Shown one piece after another: positions 52,471-62,890 of a stretch of 64,000 nt of DNA. Made by a program: the position numbers and the translations under genes. Location of the stretch: NCBI GenBank assembly GCA_014332815.1, contig JACSZT010000004.1:1-64000 (forward strand), given 5' to 3'. How positions within the stretch are numbered: position 1 is the first letter of the stretch; each line of letters opens with the position of its first letter. The stretch comes from Weissella confusa. GTDB lineage: Bacteria > Bacillota > Bacilli > Lactobacillales > Lactobacillaceae. Below the pieces are notes generated by a model that ran no database searches, had not been told where the DNA came from, and worked only from the letters and a program-made list of their open reading frames with translations.

Positions 52471-54650
52471 GCCGTTGGAATTGGGTTCAAGAACAGCAAG
52501 AACTCTTGCAGTGTTCCTTGTACCCCCAGTGAAAAGTTTGTCTTATATGCCCAATATGTCTTCAACCATACCAAGAAGACCGATAGCATAAAGAAGCCTA
52601 CAGTTGAGTTGAAGTCTGGCCACCATTTCTTGATGACTGAAACTACTCGTTGCATTTTATTACGCTCGATCCCCGCGATTGACTTACTCAAGTTATTTTC
52701 AACTGACCCACCAGACCCCATGATGTTCAATGACAAGAAGTCAGAGAATTCACGGTAGTACAACATATTGGCGAACAGCCAAATTGATTGCACAAGGTTA
52801 ATTAGCAACATCAACCAGTAAGCGATGCGTCCACGGAAGTACAACGCAATTCCAAGCAAAATAATTAACGTACGCGTCAAAAGTCCTGAACGATCCTTTG
52901 ATGCAATCCCATAACCAACAAACATCAACAAAACACCAAATACGGTTACCAAAGCTGCAAAACGCTTTTGGACCGCCGTCTTATCGACCTTAATAACCTT
53001 TGTTAGCAAAAGGACGATCAAGACAATAATATCCACAAAGACTAGGAAGTCAGACCCGTGAATTATGATAACGTTCTTACCTTTCTCCTTACCGAAGTAA
53101 ACAGAATTTTCTAACGTCTTATTACCATCAACAAACTTCTTAATCTTATCTAGGTCTGAGGCCTTAGCTTCTTTCTTAACGTCCGCAGTTTGCTTCGTCT
53201 TGAAAATGTTGTACGCTGCATACTCATTCAAACCAAGATACTTAACGATGTAGTTATTATCGGATCCAGAAGCTGTACCAAACAATCCCGTTTCCAACAT
53301 CGTTTCAGCATCGGCCGTCTTACCTTGACCTACTTCGTTATAGAAGTTATCAAACGCCAATGTGTTTTGGTCGTGGTAGAACGCATTCAGGTTTGGTGTT
53401 ACTTCAACATCATTCACCTTGTAATCAATCAAGAATTGTTGGAATGATTCCAAGTGGAAAATATTGTAGTTTGCGTTATCCGCATCCTTGAAATACGGCT
53501 TACTAAAGAAGTAATCATATCCCCAAGACTTGTACGTGTTATCACGGTTCCAGAATGAAGCGACGTCACCGTGGAAGGCAGCAGTCGTATATCCCTTTTG
53601 GTCCAAGATAGCAGGTACGGCTTGGTAGGTATTAGATGTACCGTAGTTAACCATGGCTAGATAACGTGCCGTCTGCACATAACCATCGACAGTCTTATCG
53701 CCCGTCGTGGTCTTCTCAATTGAGATGTTTTGCTTATCCAAGTCATATGGATAGTGGTTCGTCACTGTAATAATCTTTGAATAGAACGGTTGTGGTAGTT
53801 GTTCAAGATACTTAGCAGAATCCTGCAAGAAAATCTTATCCTTCATACCATAACCTGGTGCGTGCACAATGAATGGTACCTTTTGCCAGTTAGCCAAGTC
53901 ATACGCATTAACAGAGCTCTTACCCATCAACTTTGCAATCGCTGCTGGGTGGTTCTCTGAAATACCATAGTGATCACCATACAAAACGATCATTGAGTTA
54001 TCGTACAAGCCTGACTTCTTCATCCAAGCCAAGAATTCACCGAATGCTTGATCATAATTACCACCATACTTCATGTATTCAGCGGATACCCAGTCACCGT
54101 TACGGAACGGCACAACCTGCTTACGGTTTGGCGCTAACAAATCTTGACCGAACTGCACATTGTTTGATGTTGAAACACCAAGCAAGTGCAAAATCGTTGG
54201 CATCACATCGATTTCACCACCGTACGTGTGGTTAATACCACCTTGCAATCCCTCAGACTTCTTATATGAATAATCCTTCTTATCGACCTTCTTGAATCCC
54301 TCAGGCGTATAGAAACGTAGCAAATCGCCAGTTTGAACATCATCTGAGTATGTCAACATCTTATCAACGTACGCTTGTGTCTCATCGATAATTTGCTTAG
54401 CACGTGGATCTTCCTTTGGCTTAATCTTTGTACCAGTCGTCGTAACGTACTATTGTTGCGCTGCGTCGTCTGTTGGCGTCTCTTCACTTGAAGATTCGCT
54501 ACTTGATACAGCTTGTTGAATTGTTTGTGGTTGTCCACCCAATTCAGGTGCATCCGTCACATAGTCACCCATTGTAGACGTGTGGTTGTGCTGATCAATC
54601 AAAGTCGTATCACTTTGCTTATCCATCTTCTTCAAGAGAGCGAGTCCAGA
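52465..54650 (-). CDS. ltaS: Lipoteichoic acid synthase LtaS
   Basis: Membrane phosphatase-type transferase that polymerises glycerol phosphate from phosphatidylglycerol onto the glycolipid anchor. It starts at about 52656 with MQRVVSVIKKWWP, followed by five spans (FFMLSVFLVWLKTYWAYK; NLVQSIWLFANMLYYR; up to about 53060). The extracellular sulfatase-like domain runs to about 54440, with NVIIIHGSDFLVF, catalytic Thr in NEVGQGKTADAETM, FHGDVASFWNRD, MVNYGTSNTYQ, SMIVLYGDHYGISENH and VMPTILHLLGV. A Ser/Glu/Gln-rich tail ends TPTDDAAQQ, stop 54450-54452. It has about 700 residues. The two GT4 genes upstream complete a typical LTA cluster. Confidence 0.93.
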
Positions 54651-54808
54651 TTGTCAACAACCAATTTGAACTTCTTTTTAATGAATCACAACCAATTGAT
54701 TCAGTACATTTCGTACCGCTCATTTGAGTGCTTAAATAATATACCCCATCCACGAACGTTCGTCAACTACTTTGTTATATCGAATTTTTCCGAACAATCC
54801 ATAGACAC

Positions 54809-54842
54809 AAAAAGCACCTCAGCGAGTGCTGAGGTGCTTTCG
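54809..54842. terminator. Hairpin terminator after ltaS
   Basis: AAAGCACCTCAGC and GCTGAGGTGCTTT pair perfectly around GAGTGCT-like loop bases, with a T tract on the minus side. Confidence 0.85.
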
Positions 54843-54929
54843 TTCGAGCTTGATGACCCTACACATTTGTTTCATCGAAACGATATTCAGTTTTCAATGA
54901 CCTACGTCGTCGCCTTGACGACTTAATCT

Positions 54930-54958
54930 ATATTACAGAAGAAAGAATGAAATGTCAA
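54930..54958 (-). promoter_or_regulatory. Consensus sigma-A promoter
   Basis: On the minus strand TTGACA (54953-54958) and TAATAT (54930-54935) are separated by 17 bases. The sequence TTCTGTAATAT(A/G)ATTAAGTCG occurs again at 55013-55036. The nearest restored gene downstream is uncertain because a piece border lies close by. Confidence 0.6.
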
Positions 54959-55130
54959 CAACTAATTTCAATCAATTTTCATACGTCGTTCATAAGTATT
55001 AAATACCCCGAAACGACTTAATATATATTACAGAAGACTCAAAATTAACAGAAGTTAAACGAATTTACTAGCGAATTGACTTCGCAAATGTTTTTGCATC
55101 AAGCTTCAAAACCCGGATTTTAGCTTAAAA
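54950..55130. other. AT-rich gap with a direct repeat
   Basis: About 180 bases with no gene. The main feature is the repeat CGACTTAAT-TATATTACAGAAGA at 54919-54942 and 55013-55036. Nothing else is supported. Confidence 0.5.
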
Positions 55131-55800
55131 CGGCGTGATTTCTGGGTGTTTTTGCAGGTGGAACAGGGCCGAGCCCTACCGGTGAGAATTGTCCAACCAT
55201 CGTTGAGATTTCTGCGATTTCTTCACCAGAAACACCGATCAGTTCTTCTTGCAACACTTGCCAGTTATCCTCAGTTGCTTCAAGAAATTTTCTATACGAG
55301 TTAAGTGCGGCAGAAAGAAGGCGCTGATGTCAAGATTATGGACAGGCTTTTTTGGCACCGAGAGGTACCGCACCCCGAAAATTTTCAAACAATGCATCAT
55401 GTAATACACACAGCCAGAGCCCGTTATCACTATCTAATCTTTCTTGATTATTTGCTTTAGCCCAAGGCTTAATGTGACTAGCTATCATCATACTGTCTAT
55501 TTTAATTTGGCATAGTTGGCAACGTTGTTCTCGCTCTTGTAGACGTTGCCTGAAAGTAGTTTGTCCCCTACGTGCATTAACAAGTGGTCAATGGTGGAAA
55601 GTAAGTATAGTTCATCGTTGACTGTACACATGTTCACGGTGGTATGCCATATATTGTTGCATTTTGCCTCGCAAAACAATTTTCATGTCCACACTTAGAT
55701 TGTAATTATCAATTCCTTGACTAAGAACCATATCTGAGATGATTAAGACTCCGTTGTCGTCAAACGTAATTAATCCATGGCGCGTCATGCCCGTCCACCT
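55130..55800 (-). CDS. HNH endonuclease family protein (restriction-type, HNH_2-like)
   Basis: A putative DNA-cutting protein. N to C: a helical piece (about 55130-55320) with ALNSYRKFLEATEDNWQVLQ; a nuclease piece (about 55370-55600) with RRGQTTFRQRLQEREQRCQL, the Cys pair CQLC, then ASHIKPWAKANNQERLDSDN and GLWLCVLHDALFE, the catalytic His and HNH core; and a C-terminal piece (55630-55800) with ITFDDNGVLIISDMVLSQG and MQQYMAYHREHVYSQR followed by a stop. These match genes annotated as HNH endonucleases, some of them in restriction loci. No methylase is next to it, so an orphan is likely. The N-terminal start was not found. Confidence 0.75.
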
Positions 55801-56962
55801 TATCCACGTTGGCCAAAGACAAATTCTCCGTCACCAACGTTAGGTCATAGTTGTACTTGTTTAAGTCATGGAAGTACGGCACCTCATTGTCGCACACCCC
55901 AAATACGGCAATCTTAAAAGCCATGCTAGCTCCCCCGAGTTAGTTTTCTTGATACCGCAGTATACAGAAGGTAGTTGATGCTAGCGTAAATGCCAACTCA
56001 GCCACCGCATATGGTGAGTAGCTAGGCACGTAAGCCACTATGATACCGTATTCCTTGGCAACATGCAAATCAATGTGATTGTGCCCAACCGTTCGTGTGA
56101 AGACATACTTAATGCCATGTTCTGACAACTTTTGCAACATGTCAGCCTGCAAGGCACAGTTTGCACGCGCCAACACTTTTTGATAAACATCATAACCAAG
56201 TACTGTTGCGCCAACCCCACGCCACAATTCAGCTTCAGCCTGCCCGATACGACCAGTACCGATAATCCCAACCGTTAAGTTGTGCAGCTCCGTCGCAAAC
56301 ATTTGTGGTAGCACTTGGAATTGTCCCTTGGCTGCATTCGCAACAGCTAAGGTTGTTTGACGTTGTTGCATCAACAGAATCGCATCTTGATCTGTGATTT
56401 CTGCGCGCGCCGTATTGACCAACACAGCCCCGTCCTTCATCTTCGCAACGTATGATGCGTCAAAGTAGGCATCGTTCTTGCCTGGAAAATGTGGCACGTG
56501 AAGTGAGACAATGTCAGACTTCGCTAACAGCTCATCCTCAGACACGTATGTTAGTAGCTCCTTGGCCTTGTCGGCAATCATGTCCATCAATGCTTCTTCT
56601 GTGTAGGACCCCATGTGTGGTGTCACAATGACTTGCGGATACAAGACCATCATCTTATCAATCGTCGCATTACCAGTCGATTCACCTTGGAAGTTCTTAC
56701 CAAAGTAGTGGCGCTCATCAGCAATCACGTCAGTCGCAAAGCCACGTAACTTCCCAACTTCAACGGCAGCCATTTCATTCTCCCCTTAACAAACAACGTT
56801 CGTCTTTTAATTCGTTTTGTCTATATTAACATAGCTAAATCATGATTAAAACGAACAAAAAGTAAAAGCAGGTTCCAAAATGGAACCTGCTTTCAATCAT
56901 TATTAAACTTCAACTAAATTACGTGACGTCCCCGTCGTTAGAACGTCGTTAAAGTTCTCAAA
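55800..56962 (-). CDS. ldhD: D-lactate dehydrogenase
   Basis: Reduces pyruvate to D-lactate with NADH and so regenerates NAD in fermentation. It starts at ATG 55921-55923 behind GGGGGAG with MAFKIAVFGVCDNEVPYFHD. N to C: HGIKYVFTRTVGHNHIDL and VPSYSPYAVAELAFTLA (55935-56150), LHNLTVGIIGTGRIGQAEAE, the NAD loop (56150-56370), SDIVSLHVPHFPGKNDAYFD and DGAVLVNTARAEI with the catalytic Arg (56370-56570), VGKLRGFATDVIADE and VIVTPHMGSYTEEALMDM with the catalytic Glu-His (56570-56775), ending TTGTSRNLVEV, stop 56903-56905. It has about 330 residues and is complete. Confidence 0.93.
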
Positions 56963-57960
56963 GCTGATGACCAACAAGTCGTGGTGCGTTGAGAAACGGT
57001 TGATAATCTTGCGCGTTGCTGCAACAGCAGGCTCCAAGTATGAATCAGCTGGTACAACCCCTACACCAACTAGTTCAATTAGGCCTTGCTCCTCGTATGA
57101 CAACAACATCAACAAAGATGCCAAATCATCAACACCACCATCATGGCTAAAGTACACTTTTTCAGTGACTGGACCGGTGAAGACCAACGTGATTGGTTCT
57201 GTCGCTTCCGCCAAGATTGAGGCCAAGTCATCGGCCGCAGTGTTGTATGACAACTCAGTGTCCCCTTCACCAAATTCATTCAAGATTGGCAATGCATCAA
57301 CCGTGAATGAATCCATGCGCCACTCCTTTGGGAATGGATCACTCGACTTTGCATCAGATGCACTGCCAACCATTTGAATCTTGATGTCTGAATCAAAGAC
57401 AATCTTGAAAGCTTGTGGATCCCAGAAGACGTTCCATTCGGCCGTACCGTCTTGCTCAGGTTCAGCGATGTTTCCAACGCCAAACGTACCAGCCATCACA
57501 ACCAGGCGGTCGATCTTCGCTGACAAACTTGGATCACGTTGTAGGACAGCTCCCAGGTCACTGTCCACTAACTCCGGCTTTTGTGCATAGGCCGTCGTCA
57601 ACACGTCCCACAAGAAGTACGTTGAGTTCGTCTCAAAGTGGGTCAATACTGGCACCGTTGCGTATGCTTGGCCGACGAAGTCCATCACTGGGTGTGAACG
57701 CAACTTCGCCCAACGCAAACGGTCAGCTGGCGTCAACGGTACTTCGTGGGTACTCTCCAAAAAAAACCACCGAATCGGTTTTATTCAGTGGTTTGGTGTT
57801 TAATAATGCTTCATTGCCATCATCGTCTCTTCAAAGAACGTGAAGAAAGCGTCGTGGTTAACGTGGTACACAAATTCAATTTCGCGTCCCTCTGGTGTTT
57901 CGAACGTACGGCCACGGCTCTGGCCAGTTGGAATCACGTCAACGTTCATCATCTTCGTAA
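56770..57960 (-). CDS. Inosine-uridine-type nucleoside hydrolase
   Basis: Cleaves nucleosides to base and ribose for salvage. The start is at about 56783 (ATG AAA behind AGGGGAGA). N to C: VYFSHDGGVDDLASLLMLLS, the Asp-rich calcium site, and ELVGVGVVPADSYLEP (56960-57170); EATEPITLVFTGPVTEK (57170-57330); KIDRLVVMAGTFGVGNIAEP and EWNVFWDPQAFKIVF, the ribose site (57330-57540); THFETNSTYFLWDVLTTAYA with the catalytic-loop Trp-Asp (57540-57760); and NVDVIPTGQSRGRTFE ending FEETMMAMKHY (57801-57960). The length of about 330 residues is normal. A terminator lies at 57762-57800. The base specificity cannot be told. Confidence 0.88.
56864..56893. terminator. Intrinsic terminator after ldhD
   Basis: AAAGCAGGTTCCA and TGGAACCTGCTTT form a perfect hairpin around a TTT/AAA loop, with T tracts. 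It follows the ldhD stop at 56903. Confidence 0.85.
57762..57800 (-). terminator. Intrinsic terminator after the nucleoside hydrolase
   Basis: CCAAACCACTGAATAAAACC pairs with the GGTTCGGTGG-type arm and ends in eight T residues on the minus strand. Confidence 0.75.
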
Positions 57961-59560
57961 TCGCGCGCTGCTTGCAAAATACCGTTCGTCGTTACCGCAT
58001 TGCGTAGCGCATCAGCCTTTGGACTAACCGCCACTGCTTCTTTGAAATACGCTAATTGTTCTTGTGTGATTTCACTCATATCATTTTCACCTTTTTCTAA
58101 TTTAAGTCTAGTGTAGCCTTTTAGATAGCGGTTTACAATGGTAAAAAATAAGCACTACTCCAACTTGTCCCAGAAGAACGTATAGCTTTGTGACAACTCG
58201 AAGTCCCCAGGCAAACCGTACAATGCCTTCATATCGTGACGCATCGTGTTCAATGCGGCGAACATCCAGCAACGACCAGATTGTAATTGGTTCGCAACCG
58301 GTGAGCTTTCTAGGTCAACGCTAAAGACAGGCGTCAATTCACCAGCGCGACGGTAGAAGTCAGCTGAGTGTGATGATGCTTGTGATTCTGGGTAAGCGGA
58401 TTGTGGCACGACACCGTACTTTTCAATCAAACCGACCATCATGTCCCATTGGCCACCATCTTGCTGTGGCATTTGTAACAGGAAGGCGACTTCACGATCA
58501 GTCGTTGGTTGCTCAGCCGTAGCCACGATGTTGTTGTAGAAGTAGTTTGCTTAGTGGAAGTTGTTGTCCTTGTCACGGTATGAGAAGTTGAACGTTACTG
58601 GTGGCTCACCGAACGTCAATGACAAGATGTGGTAGTTCTCACGACCGAATTGGGCAACTTGTTGCGCGATTTGCTCTTCGGTTGCATGCTCCGTCACCAT
58701 GCGACGCAACGTGATGGCATCCTTACGCAACTTCGCATTGTACAAACGGTACAAGTCCTTGAACGTTGACAAGTCCAAGTTCAAGTGCTTTACTTCGCGT
58801 CCGCCGACCACTGAACCAAGCATCTTCACACCGTAAGTTTGGTTAAATGGCTTGTCAGCTGTTGGGGCGTTGATGATTGAAACGTATTCGCTCAAATCCC
58901 AACCAATGTACTTCGCATAGAAATCCTTTGGCGAAATGTTGGCATCGCGACCCGTCAAAACCATGGCGTGGGTCATCAATGAATCACCAAACTCCAAGCG
59001 TTCAGCCTTCGTCATGCTGAAGTCGACATCAAACAAATCATCTTCGTTGTACAACTTCGTATCCATCAAACCAGCTGCGCGGTCCAACTTAGGTCCCATG
59101 TCGACACCGAACCAAACGTTTTCGCCAGCCAACAATTGCTTTACTGGTGGTGCCAATTCATATGGCGTTGTGTTCTCGTAAATATCACGCAACTCAGCTG
59201 GCAAGTGTTCCTTCTTGATCACAACTTGGTATGTGAATTCGTCGAACCACTCGTCTGACATCGTGAAGTAACCCTTGTGGCCGTTCTTGTCACCCCATGA
59301 GTTTTCGACCTTCCACTTCGTTGGCTTGCCATCAACCAAATCAATTTCTCGATTCGTCTGGTTAATATTTAAAAAGACGCGTTCCATACTGCTCCCTCTT
59401 CTGCATTCTCTTCATTTCATAATAGGACGAATACAAAATCGGCGCTTCGTTTTGGTTTTGGAATCGTTAGCAAATAAAAACGGCACCCACTACAGGTACC
59501 GTTCCTAAACAATCTATTATGCCAAGGCACCCATTGGATCCCTGTAACCCTGTTGTCGTT
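57961..59560 (-). CDS. pepC: Aminopeptidase C (bleomycin hydrolase family)
   Basis: Cytoplasmic cysteine aminopeptidase that trims peptides from protein uptake. It starts at ATG 58077-58079 with MSEITQEQLAYFKEAVAVSP. N to C: SSPVANQLQSGRCWMFAALN with the catalytic Cys (58155-58350), PQQDGGQWDMMVGLIEKYGV (58350-58530), HILSLTFGEPPVTFNFSYRD (58551-58760), IGWDLSEYVSIINAPT (58760-58950), DSLMTHAMVLTGRD with the catalytic His and NVWFGVDMGPKLD (58950-59180), KWKVENSWGDKNGHKGYF with the catalytic Asn (59180-59400), and DPMGALA at the end, stop 59517-59519. The length is about 445 residues. The conserved C-terminal Ala that blocks the active cleft is present. Confidence 0.94.
59476..59505 (-). terminator. 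Intrinsic terminator after pepC
   Basis: GGAACGGTACC and GGGTGCCGTTTTT arms pair on the minus strand with a T tail. The pepC stop is at 59517. Confidence 0.75.
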
Positions 59561-60134
59561 GCACATCAGGGGTGCCAATCACATACGTATACCCTGATGA
59601 CGATGTCCGTCGGTCACTATCGCTCACTGCGACAGGCACTAGCAATGTCACATCGGTCAACGCACGGGCAAACACACGTAAATCACGGACCTGCCCACGG
59701 ACCGTTTGTTGCTTGAGATACTGCTTAATTTTGCGATTTAATTCTGCCAATAATGCTTTTGGCAGCACAACATCATCCGTACCTGGATTCAAAATAATGC
59801 CGGCCAAATTTTTGGCATTGCCCAATTTCTGCAAAACAAACGGCATCTGAACTTGCATCGTATTGGGTTCACGATGCCCTGCGCGACTTTTAGCCAAATC
59901 CGTATACAGCACCAAGTAGCGGCCGTCATCACGTACTGGCTGACGCGCATATCGATCAATGCGGCGTTCAGTCTTCGAACGGAACGTTTCCAGTTCTTCA
60001 TTCAAGCGACTTAACTCATTCAAACGTAACCCAACTGCTACGACACCAATTGGTGGTGCCACTTGTTCTGGGGCTTGAATTGGTAAGTCACCCGCTACGG
60101 TCCCAGTTACGGCACCCGTGTCACTACCGTCTAA
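59561..60134 (-). CDS. SseB-domain-like protein
   Basis: A soluble protein of uncertain role with an SseB-like N-terminal domain. Minus-strand pieces include RVFARALTDVTLLVPVAVSD and SGYTYVIGTPDV (59561-59765), MPFVLQKLGNAKNLAGIILN with PGTDDVVLPKALLAEL (59765-59955), and RYLVLYTDLAKSRAG with LNELSRLNEELETFRSK (59955-60090). The succession VPV, LVLYTDL, INPGTDxVVLPKALL is the hallmark of SseB proteins. A linker DLPIQAPEQVAPPIGVVAVG near 60050-60090 leads toward the membrane genes. It may form an operon with them. Confidence 0.6.
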
Positions 60135-61130
60135 CTAGCGTACCAACGCACGCTCTTTCTCATACACCCGGATTTTGGCCTTCTGTCGGGTTGTTGCACT
60201 GACGGGGATGATGCGTCCGACAATCAAAGCCAACACAATCAAAATGACTGTTGGCAATAAGCCACGCCTACCCAATGCAGGTACGGCCAGCAAGGCCAAC
60301 GTTACTAACACAACGACTGCGACAAAGTTCCATGACTCACCCAGCAGATATTCCTTTTCATCTGGCTCAGTTGCAGCGCTGAAGTAACCCAGTAGTCGCA
60401 CCAAGTTCGTGTTGCGCACATCCTGATTAATGTAATCCAGGTCATCGGTGCCATAATCAGCTGAATCATCTAGTTTCGAAGTAGCATCCTCATCAAACGA
60501 TAAGCGCGCAATTTCGTCTTCCAGGGCAATCAATTCCCGGTCATCCTTAATTGCATCTCTGGTTTTTAAGTACAGATGCAAATACAAATTTCCTTCACCA
60601 TCACCGATAAACTCGTTAATCCAAGGTTCATCGTCAGCTAAATATGGCCGGCCTAGAACATCTCGTTCAATGACGTGTCCCTCAGAAAATATTGGTTGCA
60701 CAAACAAGGCTTTTTTTAACTGCTTATCAAACTTAACTGCATCCAGGTCACCCGGCATAAAATACGATGTCGGCACCTTACGATTATAGTTTGGCTCGTA
60801 ATGTAGTTGTGCTAAATCTTCGCGATCAAACACAACTGTTCCACCAGGAAGTTCAAATGCAACCCCCACTAATTGTGGGTTGACGTTCATCATATACGAA
60901 ATCCAATCAGCACGACGTATCGTCAAAAAAAACAAGAAGAATACCAGACCCAACCCCAGTGCCACCATCGCTACTTTTAGGCCGTCTTGGAATTTATTAC
61001 TGTACATCAGCCACCAGCCAATAACGTACGCAATCAACATTGCTAACGCATAACCCGACCAATCAATATCTGACCGGGCTACATTCGCAAACCAACCAGA
61101 TTTCGGTTGTGGCTTTTGCTCCGGTTACGC
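60135..61130 (-). CDS. Hypothetical membrane protein
   Basis: An unrecognised membrane protein of about 300 residues. Minus-strand pieces show hydrophobic segments (FVAVVVLVTLALLAVPAL and PTVILIVLALIVGRIIPV at 60190-60340; MLIAYVIGWWLMYS and VAMVALGLGLVFFLFFLTI at 60900-61040) and hydrophilic parts with ELPGGTVVFDREDLAQLHYE and DDEPWINEFIGDGEGNLYLH. The stop of the first piece is at about 60135-60137. The SseB-like gene lies to the left and another small membrane frame to the right. No catalytic motif is seen. Confidence 0.5.
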
Positions 61131-61322
61131 AGCCATAAACGCTGATGATCCCAGCAAGACCATGTAAATCTGTAGCATATCAAAGGTTGGCTGCCACACA
61201 TAAGCAATCGGTGCAATGTATATCGCCCCGGTAAACCACCCTAACATATGACGCCAACCATCATTTTTCTGTGCGATTCTATCAGTGATGTTGTATTTCT
61301 TTCGATAACGGTTAATGTCCAA
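61125..61322 (-). CDS. Small membrane frame before the FMN riboswitch
   Basis: A minus-strand piece with MDINRYRKKYNITDRIAQKN, then two hydrophobic stretches (MLGWFTGAIYIAPIAYVW and MLQIYMVLLGSSAFMAA), stop at 61125-61127. It may be a separate small membrane protein or the last part of the gene at its left. It starts at TTG or upstream of a piece border at 61322, so the true start is unknown. Confidence 0.4.
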   Translation of the reverse strand: MDINRYRKKYNITDRIAQKNDGWRHMLGWFTGAIYIAPIAYVWQPTFDMLQIYMVLLGSSAFMAA

Positions 61323-61355
61323 TGGTCGGGAATTTCACCCTGCCCCGAAGATTTA
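61323..61355 (-). ncRNA. FMN riboswitch (RFN element), 5' half
   Basis: The minus strand reads ATCTTCGGGGCAGGG then TGAAATTCCCGACC, the canonical 5' part of the RFN element. It sits at the left end of its piece and joins in restored order to the half at 61617-61719. Confidence 0.9.
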
Positions 61356-61616
61356 TTCATGATTTATTTAACAAGCTCAGTCTAACGTTAGACAAACGGA
61401 TTTGTAAATCTCGAATATTTTATGGACTGGCAAAAAATAAAACATCTCAGTGTTTCACCCAGATGTTTCGTCCGACTATTTGTCGTTATTCTGCGCCTCA
61501 GAAAGTCCGACAACAATCAAAACCATCATGCCGGAGCGTAGTTATTGTTTGAGGTATCGCAAAAAAGCGTACTAGGCCACTGAAAAAAGTGTGCACTAAT
61601 ACAAAGATTGATATCT

Positions 61617-61719
61617 TCTCCCATCCAGACTTTACTGTCGGTTGCAGATTCACACTGCATCAACCGCATCGCTAAACTAGCTTTGCGGGTCACGGACTGA
61701 GGCATACGCCATCACCGTC
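61617..61719 (-). ncRNA. FMN riboswitch (RFN element), 3' half
   Basis: The minus strand reads GACGGTGATGGC, CAGTCCGTGACCCGC, then GTGTGAATCTGCAACCGACA and CTGGATGGGAGAAGATA, the conserved 3' part of the RFN element. The rest of the piece (61560-61617) is the expression platform. Control of ribD-ribE-ribBA by FMN follows from the family. Confidence 0.92.
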
Positions 61720-62890
61720 GGGCGCCTGGCCAAACTGGTGATGATAGCCCGTCGCTAACACCACACCATTTTTGACAATCACCGCGCCAACCCGCGGGTT
61801 AGTCCATGTCTCCTTGGGTGCGGTTTTTTCAGCTTCTGCCACCGCCAATTGCATCATTGTTAAATCATCCATATCTTCCCCTAACTACTCCGGGAATAAA
61901 AAACCGGCATGATGGTGAATGCTAATCCCTTGACCATGTACCAACGGATTCGGGTCACCTTGGCCAACCACAACCCGACCAATCCCAGCTGCCACAATCG
62001 CATCGGCGCACGCGCCAACTTTACCAATGTGGGCACAAGGTTCGAGCGTGACGTACATTGTGGCGTCCTTTAAATCAGCTGAGTTGGGCACCTGCTGCAT
62101 GGCATCCACTTCGGCAAGGGTTGCAACATCAGCACTGGCATCTGTAATTTTCGTTGATTGCCCAACTACCTTAGTAATATATCCATCAGCACTCTGCGCC
62201 ACTTTCAACATGACGTACGGATGACCAGTTTCAAAAAAGTGATGAAAACTAGGATTCAATTTTTCACTGACCGATTGGTTTAACACATCAACGGCAATCC
62301 CAGCATCTCGCAACAACGCCTCATTCATGGTGTAAATCAGCGTGCGATCATCGAAGAATTGGGATTCACTTTGCAGCCGTCCACGTCGGTCAAGAATCAC
62401 ACGTAATGGCTGGGGATGTGTCATCGATGTATGTCGCACCGTCAAACTTGGCGTGTCAGTTAATGCCGTTTCACTACCGACGATAATTGCACCAACCTGA
62501 GCGCGTTGTTCATTACCAGCCACCCCCGTTCCAAAGACCGTTGTGGTTTGGTAAATATCCAACTGTTGCCACAAATCCGTGGCTAGGAACGCCCGTAGCA
62601 CAGCGCCACCGCCTTCCACTAGTACCGATTGCACACCTCTGTGGCCGAGGTCATCCAGCATTGACTGCAGACGGCCATCAAATAAAATAGCCTGTTCGGT
62701 GGCCCCCGCATAACTTGGCATCTGCAAAATAGTCTGTCGCCGTCTTAACAGTCAGACGACGCTCTTGTTCATGTCGTTTTGCAAGCTCAGTCACTTGCCC
62801 AACGGTTGATACAATTCCTGTAAACATTAATTTTTCTCCCGGTAATAAATATGATGCATCGTGTTACCGATACGCTCTGAGACGCTCGCG
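61719..62890 (-). CDS. ribD: Bifunctional riboflavin biosynthesis deaminase/reductase RibD
   Basis: RibD deaminates and then reduces the pyrimidine intermediate of riboflavin synthesis. It starts at ATG 61870-61872 behind AGTTAGGGGAAGAT with MDDLTMMQLAVAEAEKTAPK and NPRVGAVIVKNG. N to C: AEVDAM with the zinc His just before it, and YVTLEPCAHIGKVGACADAI with zinc Cys residues (61885-62130); RRNPSFHHFFETGHPYVMLK and AQSADGYIT (62130-62320); RVILDRRGRLQS and RTLIYTM (62320-62520); VQSVLVEGGGAVLRAFLATD, the reductase site (62520-62720). The C-terminus [19 protein letters not shown] has its stop just before ribE. It has about 350 residues with both domains. Confidence 0.92.
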
